From Chalara sp. BL73 (Eukaryota > Ascomycota > Leotiomycetes > Helotiales), in the NCBI GenBank assembly GCA_918026815.1, contig CAKJVC010000092.1:372001-436000 (forward strand): 64,000 nt of DNA, read 5' to 3'. The position numbers and the translations under genes were made by a program. This document shows, piece by piece, positions 35,214 to 46,393 of this stretch; positions within the stretch are counted from its first letter, which is position 1; every line of letters starts with the position of its first letter. The notes beneath the pieces were generated by a model. The model was not told the origin of the DNA and searched no databases. It saw nothing but the letters and a program-made list of their open reading frames with translations.

Positions 35214-37482
35214 TCTAGGCACATAAATATCATAAACAGCGAGAATCAGCAAATGTAGCGAAAGCAGGCGCAATCATGGCAGCAGCAAACTAAAACAACG
35301 GCCCTCAAGAGGCATAGCCCGCAGGAGCTGCCATGGCCAGACGCCTTGCGGTGATGAAAATACTTCATTAGCTATATTTTAATATGAAACTACCATTGCG
35401 TCATGTACGGCTAGGCAACTGCTTTAGCTGGGGAGGGTCCGTCACAGAAATATCTTTGGCTCTTCCCAGCATACCGAGTCGCTGGGGGAACGAAGCGAGC
35501 TCGAATTATACCGCCGGGAAGGCGATTATCGAAAAATGCAACTACCAAAGAGCATTATCCAGACTTGTTGATCAGGATCAAGAAGTTATCGAACCTGGGG
35601 GCTTGGGATTCCGTTTGCGTCGTACACGGTCCATCTCGTCCGATGTTATGGATTACTAGAACAGCCGTGGTCTGGATTTCTTTGTCCTAAATGTCCGGGG
35701 CTTGGAATGAGCTGCTACGTAGGCGAGCGAGGTGCTCTTGATAGCATTCAGCTCTTTTCTTTGTTCTGTTACGCTCACGGCACCTACAAAAGGATGGAAA
35801 TCTATTGTCCAACAGTAGGTTTTCACCTCTGCCTCCAGAGCGTCAAACCAGATTGTATCAATTTTCTTCTCCGAAAACCTGTAGGGATCTTTCACTTCTA
35901 TACGCAACCAAGCTTGGTGACCAAGGATGCGCTTTATTGATATCCCGTTGGCGGGAAGGTTGAAGGCTACGCTTTGGGGCTGGGAATGTTGTGTTGTGAG
36001 CCGTCCTTAGGTGCGGATATTGTCAGAAGACAGGAAGGTCGACTGATTGCAGACACAGTGCCAACGCGAGAACCCGCAGCGCAACCCAGATTGCCCCAAT
36101 TGCTCGCATACGAGATGCGGTGACTGTGAATATGTGAGCTAGGCGGACGTGCCGACAGTTCATGCTGCCAAACGCGCGACGCTGAATACGATGATCATTT
36201 CGTGTCTTGCACCTACTACCACTACTACTTTGAGCGCTTGCACGCATATGGGAAATAAGGCATTATCATTAGTAATGGTGCTCTAGTCAAGCCATATAGT
36301 CAGCTCAGCAAAGCGACGAATTAACCAAACCATTGATGACCGCACAGCAGCTTCACCTTCCCTTTATGAAGATGGCGGATCGCTTTCAATTCTCTCTCCG
36401 CGTTAGGATAGCTCCCTAGAAGCCGGAAAGTGTTTCATTTAGACGGAATTTAGAGGTTGGAAATCCGGATTTTGGGTTCTTTGCCATGTTTGGAGATCCG
36501 TATACTATTCTGAAAGAGGGAGCGAACGACGAGCACGGAGGGCCGCCGAGCGCAAGCTCATTGCAATAATATAAGTATTTATACTTGATCTCCGCGGCCC
36601 GTGATTGTCCTGGTTTCAAAAGGCGATGTGTTCGTCTGCTTGGTGGGCACGAAATACCCTCATGCGGGATGCTAAAGTTGATATCGATATTGCTTCTTGA
36701 AATCTAGATTATCTTTGGTTTGAAAAGCATCGAGCTAGTGCTTAAAATTAACGGTAAATCTCAAGAGATTGGCGGGCCCAGACTTCTAAAGTCGTCCCTT
36801 CTTCCACCAAAATGCTTGAGCACGTCAATCTCGGCTGTAGATAAGCATCAAAACAAGGCACAACCCATTTGGGGAGCTTGGGTGAAAAGCACGTCCACCG
36901 CTTTGTGGAGGCGGTGTGAGGCCGATCTATCTCGAGCCTAAGGACACATCTTGGGGGGGCTTCTTGAGTCAAGTTGCTTGGGCGCAGGATAGTCTCGTTT
37001 CTCTCCAGACCCAGCAAACGGCAGGCTCCGCGACCCGTGACCTTTTATAATCCTGGCTCGTGCAGGGTTCGCGGGACAGACGGTGCCGATAGTTATTCCG
37101 GCGGAAAAGCCCGTGCATGAGAGAGGGTGACGAGAATTCGGTCCTCTCTTTTTAAAAAAAAAAAGTCTTTTTTGTCGTCTCCCTGGACATCGCTGAGTGA
37201 CAAACCCCAACAGCCCCAACTTTGGTTGCAAGTATTAAGCCGTGGACCCCAACAATCTCTGGCCATGCTTCACGTTTCTCCTGATACTTACTTCGTAGTT
37301 ATCTTTCTTTTCACCCCCCAAGGCGATATTCCGGAATGTGGTAATGTAACCTTAGACATGTGAAAGCTTCAAGAATTCCGATTTTTCAGGATCGAATTAT
37401 TGATTGGACCAGGACGTCGCGCATCTAGTTTTGTTCCCTGTTGCGGAATGGTGAGGTTCCACTGGGCCGTCCTCACTGTGAA

Positions 37483-37519
37483 TTTTTTTTTTTTCGAATT
37501 TTTTTTTTTTTTTTTTTTT
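37483..37519. repeat. Interrupted poly(T) tract
   Basis: A 12-nt and a 21-nt T run separated by CGAA; useful as a length-variable marker and a likely assembly or indel hotspot. Confidence 0.9.
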
Positions 37520-38214
37520 GAAATGGCTCTTTTGGGGGAGTTTTTTGCCAGGTCCCTGGGTGCTGCCCGTCAGGTCTCCCCCCCATTACCCCTGTTTTAA
37601 TTATTTTGACTTTGTGAGCGGTAAAGCTGGAAGATTAGGCGAACGGGCATTTACCGATACGCTGGATATTCCGATTATCGAGGAGAGGAGAGGAGAGAGT
37701 CAAACCCCGGGTTTATCTACAGTACAGTATTATGCAGCAGGTATGATAAGTGCGAGGGATGGTTTTGCCTAAACACCCACCGTTCCACCCCTGTTGCCAC
37801 ATTGCATGCTCGACATGTTGGCATCCGTGACGGGACCCCGAGGCAAGCATCATGAGTCGTGGGCGCTTGTGGAGACGTGCAGCAGAAAGGGGAAGGGGAA
37901 GGGGGGGGGAGGGAACGGAGAATTCCCAGAGAGGAAAGATGTGGACGGTGAATGGGGGACTTATTCACCTTTTCTTTACAAATAGGATTACTGTACTGCA
38001 CAGTCAGTAAGTACAGTTACCTAGTTGTACGCGCTATAGGACAGGACTTAAGTAAAAAGTAAACTTGTTGTTGTAAGTAAGTAGCTGTACGGAAAACTGT
38101 GGTATCGACATGGGGTCATAGGCGCATGGGTAAAGTAGCTTGCTGTGTGGCACTGTCTTGTGGCAAGGCCAGGTAGGTGCATGCAGAGATACTTTTGGAA
38201 GGAGTCCATTTTGT

Positions 38215-38238
38215 TGTACCTGTACCTGTACCTGTACC
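38215..38238. repeat. (TGTACC)4 hexanucleotide repeat
   Basis: Four perfect copies of TGTACC, about 550 bp upstream of the C2H2/Zn2Cys6 regulator. Confidence 0.9.
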
Positions 38239-38790
38239 TGTGTAGTAGTGGTTGTTATGGTATCAAAACCTTTTCATGATATTGGGTTTCAGCCTGCCAA
38301 ACTCAGATCTCTGTTTACGTAGCCCCAGCCCAGCAGCACCATTTCCGTTGTGCGCTGGCACGGTGAACCCGAAATACAGAGAAGAAAAAGGAGGGTGTGA
38401 AAGCACCTTTCACTCTTTCCGAGGTCAAGGAAATAAAGAGTGGGAGTTTACTTGCCGGGTAGCGCCTAGCCCCAAGACTCCACGAGCCATTGGGCTTCCC
38501 ATGTTTTTTGAAACGACATGTGGTAGGCGTTACTTGAAAAGATAATTTCCTACAGTAATAATCGCCCCAGCTCATGGGGCGCACGCAACCAGAAGTGGCA
38601 TGCATTATTCGAGTGCGCCCCCGCAAAATCTTGGTTAACATTTTCGCTCCCCGCAGGCTCCCCCCCCTCCCCCCAATAAAAAAGCCAAGGGCGAGGTAAC
38701 GAGGTACACCAAGGCATGGCCCAGGGTGCTCTCTGATAAACTCTCGTCCGGATCCAAGCCTTTGATCTAAATAATGGTTGTGAAGACAAG

Positions 38791-41096
38791 ATGGAGGCTC
38801 AGAGCCTTTCGACCTGCAATCAGTGTGGAAAGAAGTTCCAGCGAAAGGCGCATTTATTACGACACCAGCAGCAACGTAAGTTAAGTCGTCTGGCGGTCTT
38901 TTCCCACCCAGAACGCTGATAGTACTTGCAGATTCTGGGGATAGGCCATACAGCTGTAAATTTTGCGCCAAAACTTTCAAGCGCAGGTACGTACACCATA
39001 AGCAACATAACACTATCCGCTAAACTGTTATACTTCCAGCGATGTGCTACGCGACCATTTCAGCCGCTGCGAAAGACGCGGAAACTCTGCCATCCCGAAT
39101 TCTTTAGAACGTGGCCGGAAACGACACGCATGCGACGAATGTTCGCGGTTGAAGGTCAAATGCGACAACAATGTCCCATGTCGAAAGTGCCAGGAGTTCG
39201 GCCGAACATGTGTAAAAACTCGTTCCGCAGGCGACCCTACAGGTACATTGGGAAAGATTGGCGATATATGACCATGCTGACATTATATAGCCACTTCGAG
39301 TCCCGAACGGAGTACCAGCGCGACCACGACTCCAGATGTGTCTGGTTCCGATCGCAACTCCATTGGCTTTCTCCTCAATTGCCCAAGTGAGAACGACTTT
39401 ATACGCGAGTTTCCCAAGGATAGTACATTAAGTCCACCACAAGGCAAGACGCCGGACTTAACCAACATAATGCCGATGCGGAGTGCATATGAAGCTATCA
39501 TGGGAGATATTCCACCACCTTCCGTGCCAGTATATAATGGATATAATCAAGTGGGAATAGAACCGATTGATATGATGCTGCACAATTTGGAGTTTGATAC
39601 TTTTGAGCGCCAGACACAGAACTATAGCTTACCGAGGGACAACATGGTGGCATTGCCCACCCCGGACGGATTTTCATATCTTGACCGAGCAGGATTAGAG
39701 CAAAGAGCATTTTATTTTCGAGAGAGATTGAACTACACTGCAGTCACGTTGAACCCACCGCATCCACCTGCCAAGGAAGTGCTTGATGCCATAGAAATGA
39801 TCACTGCAGTTAACATCGCTTCATGGATTAAATTATACTTCAGACATTGGCACAAACACGGTCCAATGGTTCACGAGGCTAGTTTCAATGCTTCTACGGC
39901 TGCACCGACCCTGGTCTTGGCATTAATGGGCTTGGGCGGCATGGTGAGTGCAATTTGACAATGTGTGCCCGGAGAATACCCTGTTTGTGTAACGTCAGGT
40001 TGCTGCTAGCTTGCTGACAGCCCGTCTTAGTACTCTGCCGAGGAAGATGTGACAGCAAGGCTCAAGCTACTCTTCGACGTCATGGAAGCCTTCGTCTTTT
40101 CAGTGCCAGGCATCAATGATGAATATGACTTGCCTGATCGCATTTATAACAACGCCAGCGAAAGCGACCCTCTAGATTGGCAACGCTATCGACTCGAGAA
40201 CTTACAAGGTGCATACCTCATATGTATCCTACAGCACTGGACTGGTAACACGATTGCCAGGACAAGAGTTCGTCAGCAGCGATTCGCTAGAGTTGTGGCT
40301 GTAAGTACTGCTTTCTCCTGACCCCGAACGCGGCTAATGAATGTCAGATTATGCATCACCTGGAAATGCAAACTGTCCAACACCCTCCGAATTTCGTTAT
40401 CCATGATCAGCAATCTTTCAGTCAATGGATACTGAAAGAATCATACGTTCGGTGAGGACTACTTTGCACCAAAAGGTCATAGCGCTACTAACCTGGCTTA
40501 GCACTGCTACCATTGCTACGATGCTGGACAGTGCTTTTGGGATTCTTAATAATGTATCCCCTCGGTTCCAATGGGCCGAACTAGATCTCGCTTTTCCTTC
40601 CGATGACCACTGTTTCAAGGCCGCCAATTACGATCAGCTTGTCGCAAACAATACTTTTCCCGCACGTAGGATGAAAATTAGAGATGCTTTTATCTGCCTC
40701 TTTACTCCTCCCGAGACAACGGATTACAACCTTCGCGTGCTCCGTGAAGGCCACCTTACAGCCCTTGATATGCAGATGCTAATCCATTTCCTCTACACCC
40801 AAATCTGGACGGCACTCTTTAATAATCCCCTCTTGGTTTTACCACAAACGTCATTAGTTGCCGTGGCCTTACCCTTTAAAACAGCAATGCGTAATTGGAA
40901 GACGATATGGGATGAAACTAGGAGCTTAGTCCCAGAAAGCGAGTGGAACAAGCTCGGCTTCCAGAGGACAGCGGAGACGTACTACGATACAGTGCATATG
41001 CTTGTCGAAGTGTGGGAACGAAAAGGCGGGAGATTTCCGCTGATGAAGGGTGATTGCGATAAGGGTGAACACTTAAGGACATTGCTTAGCTTTTAG
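38791..41096 (+). CDS. Transcription factor with C2H2 fingers plus Zn2Cys6 cluster
   Basis: Nuclear regulator of 654 residues combining two DNA-binding modules. Seven exons: 38791-38875, 38932-38986, 39040-39242, 39291-39943, 40031-40300, 40348-40451, 40502-41096; all introns are 47-87 nt and rejoin in frame. Finger 1 uses C9, C12, H25, H29; finger 2 uses C37, C40, H53 and C57, so its last ligand is Cys rather than His. The Zn2Cys6 cluster spans C78-C104 (C78, C81, C88, C94, C97, C104). The C-terminal two-thirds match the fungal-specific transcription factor domain, with the FQWAELDLAFPSDDHCF region at about residue 480. Introns interrupt both finger modules. Targets are unknown; a secreted pectin-degrading enzyme lies 1.6 kb downstream. 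Confidence 0.88.
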
Positions 41097-42714
41097 TAAA
41101 GTGGATGAATTAGTTGAACGACTTGTGTGTAGGAGGTATTTGTCTGTTGGATATGGAGCATATGTCGCTTTTATCATTGTGGAGCGTTTTGCATCGCATC
41201 ATAGCTAGGCGTTCGGCTGGCATCGAGTATACAATATATACTAAGGTGTATGTGCTTTCATTTCGCAATGTCCCATCTTTTCATTACTCTCAGTTTGAGC
41301 ACATGTGGCATAATCCTCCAGGAATGTTATGTTTCCTTCAGCTATGGCGCACCTTCTTTCCCGCCACATCCACATACAAGTCAGCCACTTGTTAAAATTT
41401 CTAGCAACATTTGAGTTGCTGTGTGTAATATTCATGTACAAACAACGCAATTCCAGACTCTAAAAGACCAATTTTTGATTCAATATTTCTCTCTCCCCCA
41501 ATCTGACCCAAAGGCGACAGTTTTATTATTACCAACAACAAGGCACTCTTCACTTCGAGGTTTTGATTTTAGCACAACACATTCCCTACTAGCAATCGCA
41601 CATCCAGCGGCCGTTTCAACTCTACATTTCCGGTTCACCACTTTCTGTTCTGTATTATCTAAATATCCCCCATTCTCTGGACCATCTATTAACACTATCC
41701 AGGAAGTCGTCGAAGCTTTCTAACATTCCTCTTGGCCTAGGACGTAAACATCATCAATATGACTCTAGCTATTCACCTCACGGTGATAGAACATCTCGTG
41801 CTCGCGTAGCCTATAGTCCTTACGTATGAATGCTTCGGAAGTGGTCACCCTTTAGGGCTTCCCTGATGATGCAGGCACTCGACCTGGAATGGCAGAAGAA
41901 ATATCAGTTACACCCTTTGATCATTTTCTGCTCGCTCTTTCACCAGCATGCCAGCTTTCACACCATCGAGCTGTATATATGACTTGAAATTGAGCAACAA
42001 CGAGGTTGATGGAGTCTCTCAATGCCACTTTTAGCGTCCCATGGGGACGGTAAGTAAGTGGGTTTCCAGTGCTCAGAATATAAAACTTATACTTTCAGAG
42101 GTGGATCGCGGGATCAACCGAATGGCTAATGCCGACGTGAAATGGCGCACATCAACAAGTAAAGAACATAGCTATTCGACTTCGCAAAGCAAATACAGTC
42201 TAAGGTACAATTCTAAAAAAAAAGTTTTCCCGACATCCGAAAAAATCCTGTTCGGCTTTTTGTAACTATTCAGCAAGTCACCACCGATACTGATGATGTG
42301 AACGAAAAGAGTGCTGGTCTGGATCATGTGCTCAATTAGATGTAGACCCACCTCACCTTGTTTTTATTTACCCGCGACAAGTATAAGACCCCCTCAAATC
42401 AAACCTCATCATACTTTGAACTGAACGGGCAGTCCGGAGGTGAATGGACAATTCTCCTCCAAAATGCCGACCAGAATTAGCATTCTTCTCCACAGTGTAA
42501 AATGCTCATCGGTATAACACGACGCGAGGCTAATTCTTCCACCTATCTTCCATCCACTCTGATCCTTTGCTCCGTGACTCTTGTCTCTATGAATATGGTT
42601 AGTCCATACTTTGTATTTCATAGTTTACTTCTACTTCTACTAACTTTCCACCCAAGCCGGCATTCAATCACTTACAGCGTTTGAACTAGCTATACCTCAC
42701 CACAGGACGCCACA
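41097..42714. promoter_or_regulatory. Intergenic region upstream of rhamnogalacturonan acetylesterase
   Basis: A 1.6-kb codirectional gap with no supported gene. It contains the regulator's 3' UTR and the esterase promoter; AAGTATAAGAC at about 42379 is a TATA-like element and the 42540-42700 stretch is pyrimidine-rich. Confidence 0.45.
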
Positions 42715-43671
42715 ATGAAGTTCTCACCTTCAGGCCTGACCATCGCCCTTAGTGCACTCACAGTTGCGGCAACACCAGTTGCTCTGGCTCCGCGAGCAAC
42801 GCCAACCGTCTACTTATGCGGAGACAGTACGATGGCAAACAAAGGGGCCAACGATGGAGCCACTGATGGATGGGGACAATACTTCGGTGCCCTGTCGACC
42901 GTGACTGTTGTGAACAAAGCCATTGGCGGCCGCTCGGCACGATCGTACTACAACGAAGGCCGTTTCACTGCAGTGACCAACCTGCTCAATGCTGGCGACA
43001 TCGTGGTCATTGAATTCGGGCATAACGATGGCGGCTCGCCCGAGTCCAATGACAATGGAAGGTCTGATTGCCCAGGAGCAGGCACTCAAACCTGCATTTC
43101 AGATGTCACAGGGGGTAAGTATCCGAATTTCTTCATTTCTTGGTTTGATCTATTTAGAGAAAGCTTGCATTTTGCATTTTCAGGACACCAAGCTCCGGGA
43201 ATACAGCCTAGAACTCTTTATACATCAGTAGATTCACGAGCTGCAGCAGGAACTAATTCCTGATTATCAGAAACCGTTTACACATTTGTCTTCTACGTGA
43301 TCCAGGCCGCAAAGGCAATGATCGCCAAGGGTGCGACGGTGGTTCTAAGCTCGCAGACCCCCAACAACCTGTGGGAAACCGGCACATTTGCAGGCGGCGC
43401 TGGACCGCGCTTCGTCGGTTACCAGAAGACAGCGGCGACCGCCCTTGGAACGGGTGCCTCATTCGTGGACCACTACCAAGCGACCGCGAACGCGTATAGG
43501 AAGTTGGGCAACAGTGCTACGAACGCGTTCTATCCGAATGACCACACTCACACCTCGCCTGCCGGTGCCAACCTAGTCGCCCAGGCATTTGCTCAAGCAA
43601 TTGCCACAAAGTTCAATGGTACCACGTCATTAGTGAACTACATCAAGAGCCCTGCCCCGAGCGTCTACTGA
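42715..43671 (+). CDS. Secreted rhamnogalacturonan acetylesterase (CE12, SGNH hydrolase)
   Basis: Removes acetyl groups from rhamnogalacturonan-I so that pectin backbone enzymes can act. It has 266 residues in two exons, 42715-43114 and 43271-43671, around a 156-nt intron (GTAAGT...TTATCAG) that restores the DVTGETVYTF family segment. The signal peptide covers about residues 1-25 (hydrophobic core ALSALTVAATPVALA). SGNH blocks are all present: nucleophile Ser38 in CGDSTM, Gly71 in IGGRSARS, GHND at 101-104, and the Asp224/His227 pair in NDHTHTSPAG. Length and motifs match the Aspergillus RGAE type. It indicates a plant-material degrading lifestyle (saprotroph, endophyte or pathogen). Confidence 0.92.
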
Positions 43672-45008
43672 TGTGGCCACAATAGCGTAGGAGGAAATGG
43701 AGTAATGGTGCGTTGAAGTGTTTCTGACTCTGTATATATTTTAAGCGCAGCCACTTGGCCAAATCCCGAGAGCTCTGTACATACTTGACAATAAAATTTG
43801 TGCATATGCCCTTTCAAACCTAGAGCTCGCTCGTTCAGGCAAAGCCATAAGCGAACGGTCTAGTGTCGCCGTTCACATTTCGTAAATTGGCTCAGTCGTG
43901 ACCTGTCCCTGGCCGAACTCGGCTTGTTGAGCGATAACAGTAGCCACAGTCCGGCCAAGTTCTTGTGAAACTTAATTACTATGCCAGAACCCGCAAGCCG
44001 GCCAGAGAAGCGCCCGTTGAACCTCATCAGATACTTGAATATGATACGATGAGCAAGGCATAGCCAACGTACAGCACGCTGAGGCGAACCAGCTTGGCGT
44101 ATCGCAAGAGACGCGAATGAATGCCCAGGCTGCTCATCTCATGCTAAAAAGCTATCGGCTTGAGGACCCATTCCCTATTAGGGCATAACCAAGCGTTTTA
44201 ACAAATTACGCATGACCTGAGCGAGCATGTCACGCCGTTGAGGTTGGTGAAGAGCCCCTGAATAGAATGCCAAGTTCCCCCTGGTTAGCGAGGGGATATA
44301 GTGGGGCTGCAGCTTGACAGCATCATGCAAATCGAGTCTAATGCCCGGCGTTTGGTCGCATGTAACCCGGCCGGCCCTCGTCAGACGGACCATCGAACAT
44401 GCTGATATCTGATCTTGCGAAATTTCCAGGGCATAACACGTCACTGGCCCGATCATCTGGCCCCGTTGTGCTTGGTGCCTGGGGGGGTTAAGCTGGCGGG
44501 CCCCGGGTCCCTGAGATGGCGACCATGTTGGCCGCGCACCCAAATCTCGTGGCTCAAAGCCTACTAAAAAGATCTTGCTTTGCGGGTGGCTGGTGTATCG
44601 TCGCCTCAAGGTGATTTTTGATCTGATCGGCAGTGACAGGGCATAAGCAACTATGCGAGGCGGGTCATTAGAAAGGCTTAATGGCGCTCGAATATCTCGC
44701 TGAATCACGGTAGCCGTGCTAAAAATGGCGGCCCTGCGGTATACAAGTGATTCGGCTCTTGAGGCCCTGGTTATATTTGGTATGTATTGCATGCCGTCAC
44801 GGCGTTCTCTGCCCATTTAATAGTCAGCTACCCTGGCTCCGCGCGCTCAGGATAACGCTCGAGTATGAAAACCCGCGGCGAAGCTAAACCGGTCCTGGAT
44901 TTCTCAAAAAGAACTTAGCATCCCATGGAATTCGATCTGGGGGCTCTTCATGATCTCAGGCCGCCCCGTCATCCATGTTCCTTGAGGCCTCTGCATCTCT
45001 CCTTCCAC
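43672..45008. other. GC-richer intergenic region with one orphan ORF
   Basis: Sequence 3' to the esterase, locally richer in G+C than its surroundings. Apart from the 212-codon minus-strand ORF listed separately, nothing is supported. No terminal inverted repeats or transposase motifs were seen. Confidence 0.4.
44178..44816 (-). CDS. Orphan hypothetical protein, 212 aa
   Basis: An ATG-initiated, uninterrupted ORF of 212 codons in a stretch where no other gene is seen. The product is basic, rich in Arg, Ser and Pro, without a signal peptide, membrane helix or known motif. It may be chance openness in GC-rich sequence, a lineage-specific gene, or a degraded element. Only transcript evidence could support it. 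Confidence 0.25.
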   Translation of the reverse strand: MGRERRDGMQYIPNITRASRAESLVYRRAAIFSTATVIQRDIRAPLSLSNDPPRIVAYALSLPIRSKITLRRRYTSHPQSKIFLVGFEPRDLGARPTWSPSQGPGARQLNPPRHQAQRGQMIGPVTCYALEISQDQISACSMVRLTRAGRVTCDQTPGIRLDLHDAVKLQPHYIPSLTRGNLAFYSGALHQPQRRDMLAQVMRNLLKRLVMP

Positions 45009-45421
45009 CTAGCCCTCCGGGCCGTCCACCATGACCGAGGGTTGCGCTGCCTGGCCCTGATATCTGTACAGCGGAAAGCACCTGCAGGAGGTCTTCTCCT
45101 TCTTGCACCTCCAGCAAAACTTGCATTGGCAAGCACCTGGACTAGTTAGCCTCTCTTTTTCCCTCTCGGGCATAGGAGAACCAGACACTTACGGCAAATC
45201 ATAGCATCGCGGCCGGATTCCCTGAAGATTGTTACACGGCATTGGGGACAAATCCTTGTGCATTTAGCTGTCGCCGTTTCTTCTGCTGCCAGGCGTTTTC
45301 GCTTCTGTTTATCCGTTTCTGTTCCTGGATCTTCTGGACCTGGGACTTTAGGCTCTATATTTTTGTGGAACAGCCATCCCCAAAACTTGCTGTCCCGATG
45401 TGTTCGCGCCATCTTTGGCAT
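45009..45421 (-). CDS. Small IBR-type zinc-binding protein
   Basis: A 118-residue protein in two exons (45421-45193 and 45136-45009) with a 56-nt intron whose GTAAGT donor, GCTAAC branch site and CCAG acceptor are canonical. Splicing creates a full in-between-RING (IBR) pattern: C58, C61, then C76, C79, C81, C84 and C87 in MICRACQCKFCWRCK, followed by C94 and C96. IBR domains normally sit between two RING fingers in RBR ubiquitin ligases, but there are no RING1 or RING2 modules here. A TTTCAG acceptor lies 12 nt before the ATG, so a 5' exon is possible. It may be a stand-alone zinc protein or the remnant of a larger RBR gene. Confidence 0.6.
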
Positions 45422-46393
45422 GCTATTATAGTGCTGAAAGATTGAGATGTCAGTGTATTATGAGATGAACGGACCCCTTCGGAAGGAGGAAACGGTTTTC
45501 CTAATGGTTTCGGGCCAAAAAAAGATCGGCTTGGTGTTAGTGTAGGCGGTTCCCATAGCTCCAGGAATCGGTACACTATATCTAGGCCGGTTCCAAAAGA
45601 TGAAATTAGGGGGTGATGAAAGTTCTTTCTAAAAGTCTTCTAGGACTCTCTTGTTAAGGCTCCGCAGGCTACAGGATATTTGGCCCTTATGGCTACCTTC
45701 TCGCATCACCTAACGTTCGTGAAGTCTGCTCGCTTCTCCTCAAGCTAACCTAGCTGTTGGACCCGGTGGTACAGAGATTGATATTTTCGTAGTGGAATGT
45801 GAACATAGCTGCAAGGTTTGCCAGTAATTTATACATTAAACGGAAGCTATGTTTCATTTGAAAGATTCCACATAGTGCCTACGACAAGCGGTGCAAGGAT
45901 ATATGTAGAGCATAACTTTTGGAAGGGAAAATTTCTGGTTTATCTTTTAGTAAAGTGAGCAAGTGAGCAAGAGAGCAGGAAAACACGGGAGACCTTTCTT
46001 CAACTGTGTTTACACACCTAGCCAATGATCAAATGATCTAGTAGAAGAATACACACAACTTTCCAGGATAATATACATCGTACTCTCTCCTTCGCCAGCG
46101 TTTCGTAAATTCAGCTAGCAGAATCAGAAAAGACTATTCATCAGCGTTCTTGGCTCTTTTATTCATTTACCCCAAGGTTCTAATCTATAGATTAAGTGCA
46201 GGCTTAAATCGAAGTTCAATTATCAGGCTACAAATTTCAATGCCTTATTCTCGCTGCTGGTTGTACGTTAAGTTGAGACTTGAAGTCCTTGACTGGGATT
46301 ATTGCTAGCTACCAAACATATCCCTACTTTGCGCACCCGCATCGCTCCCTGACCGCGCGATTGACCGCCCCACGATTCGTGATTCTGCCCGCC
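45422..46393. promoter_or_regulatory. Divergent intergenic region (IBR protein / LYR protein)
   Basis: About 1 kb between divergent genes; a possible 5' exon of the IBR gene would lie in its first 200 bp. Nothing else is supported. Confidence 0.4.

Larger units (their letters stand above)
34813..38790. other. Gene-poor 4-kb stretch rich in simple repeats
   Basis: No complete gene is supported. Simple repeats include (TA)n at 35195-35213, interrupted poly(T) at 37483-37519, a G-rich tract near 37885-37915 and (TGTACC)4 at 38215-38238. A short plus-strand frame at about 36054-36120 encodes a Cys/His-rich stretch (DCPNCSHTRCGDCEY) that may be an exon or remnant. A protein-like but interrupted segment lies at 35480-35720. 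The last kilobase should contain the promoter of the regulator at 38791. Confidence 0.5.

Noticed and set aside
35384..35940. Plus-strand protein-like stretch around 35480-35720
   Set aside because: Readable in two frames with a stop between; no family recognised, so not called a pseudogene.
38315..39013. 232-codon minus-strand frame across the promoter and first exons of the C2H2/Zn2Cys6 gene
   Set aside because: Overlaps well-supported zinc-finger exons and shows no family motif.
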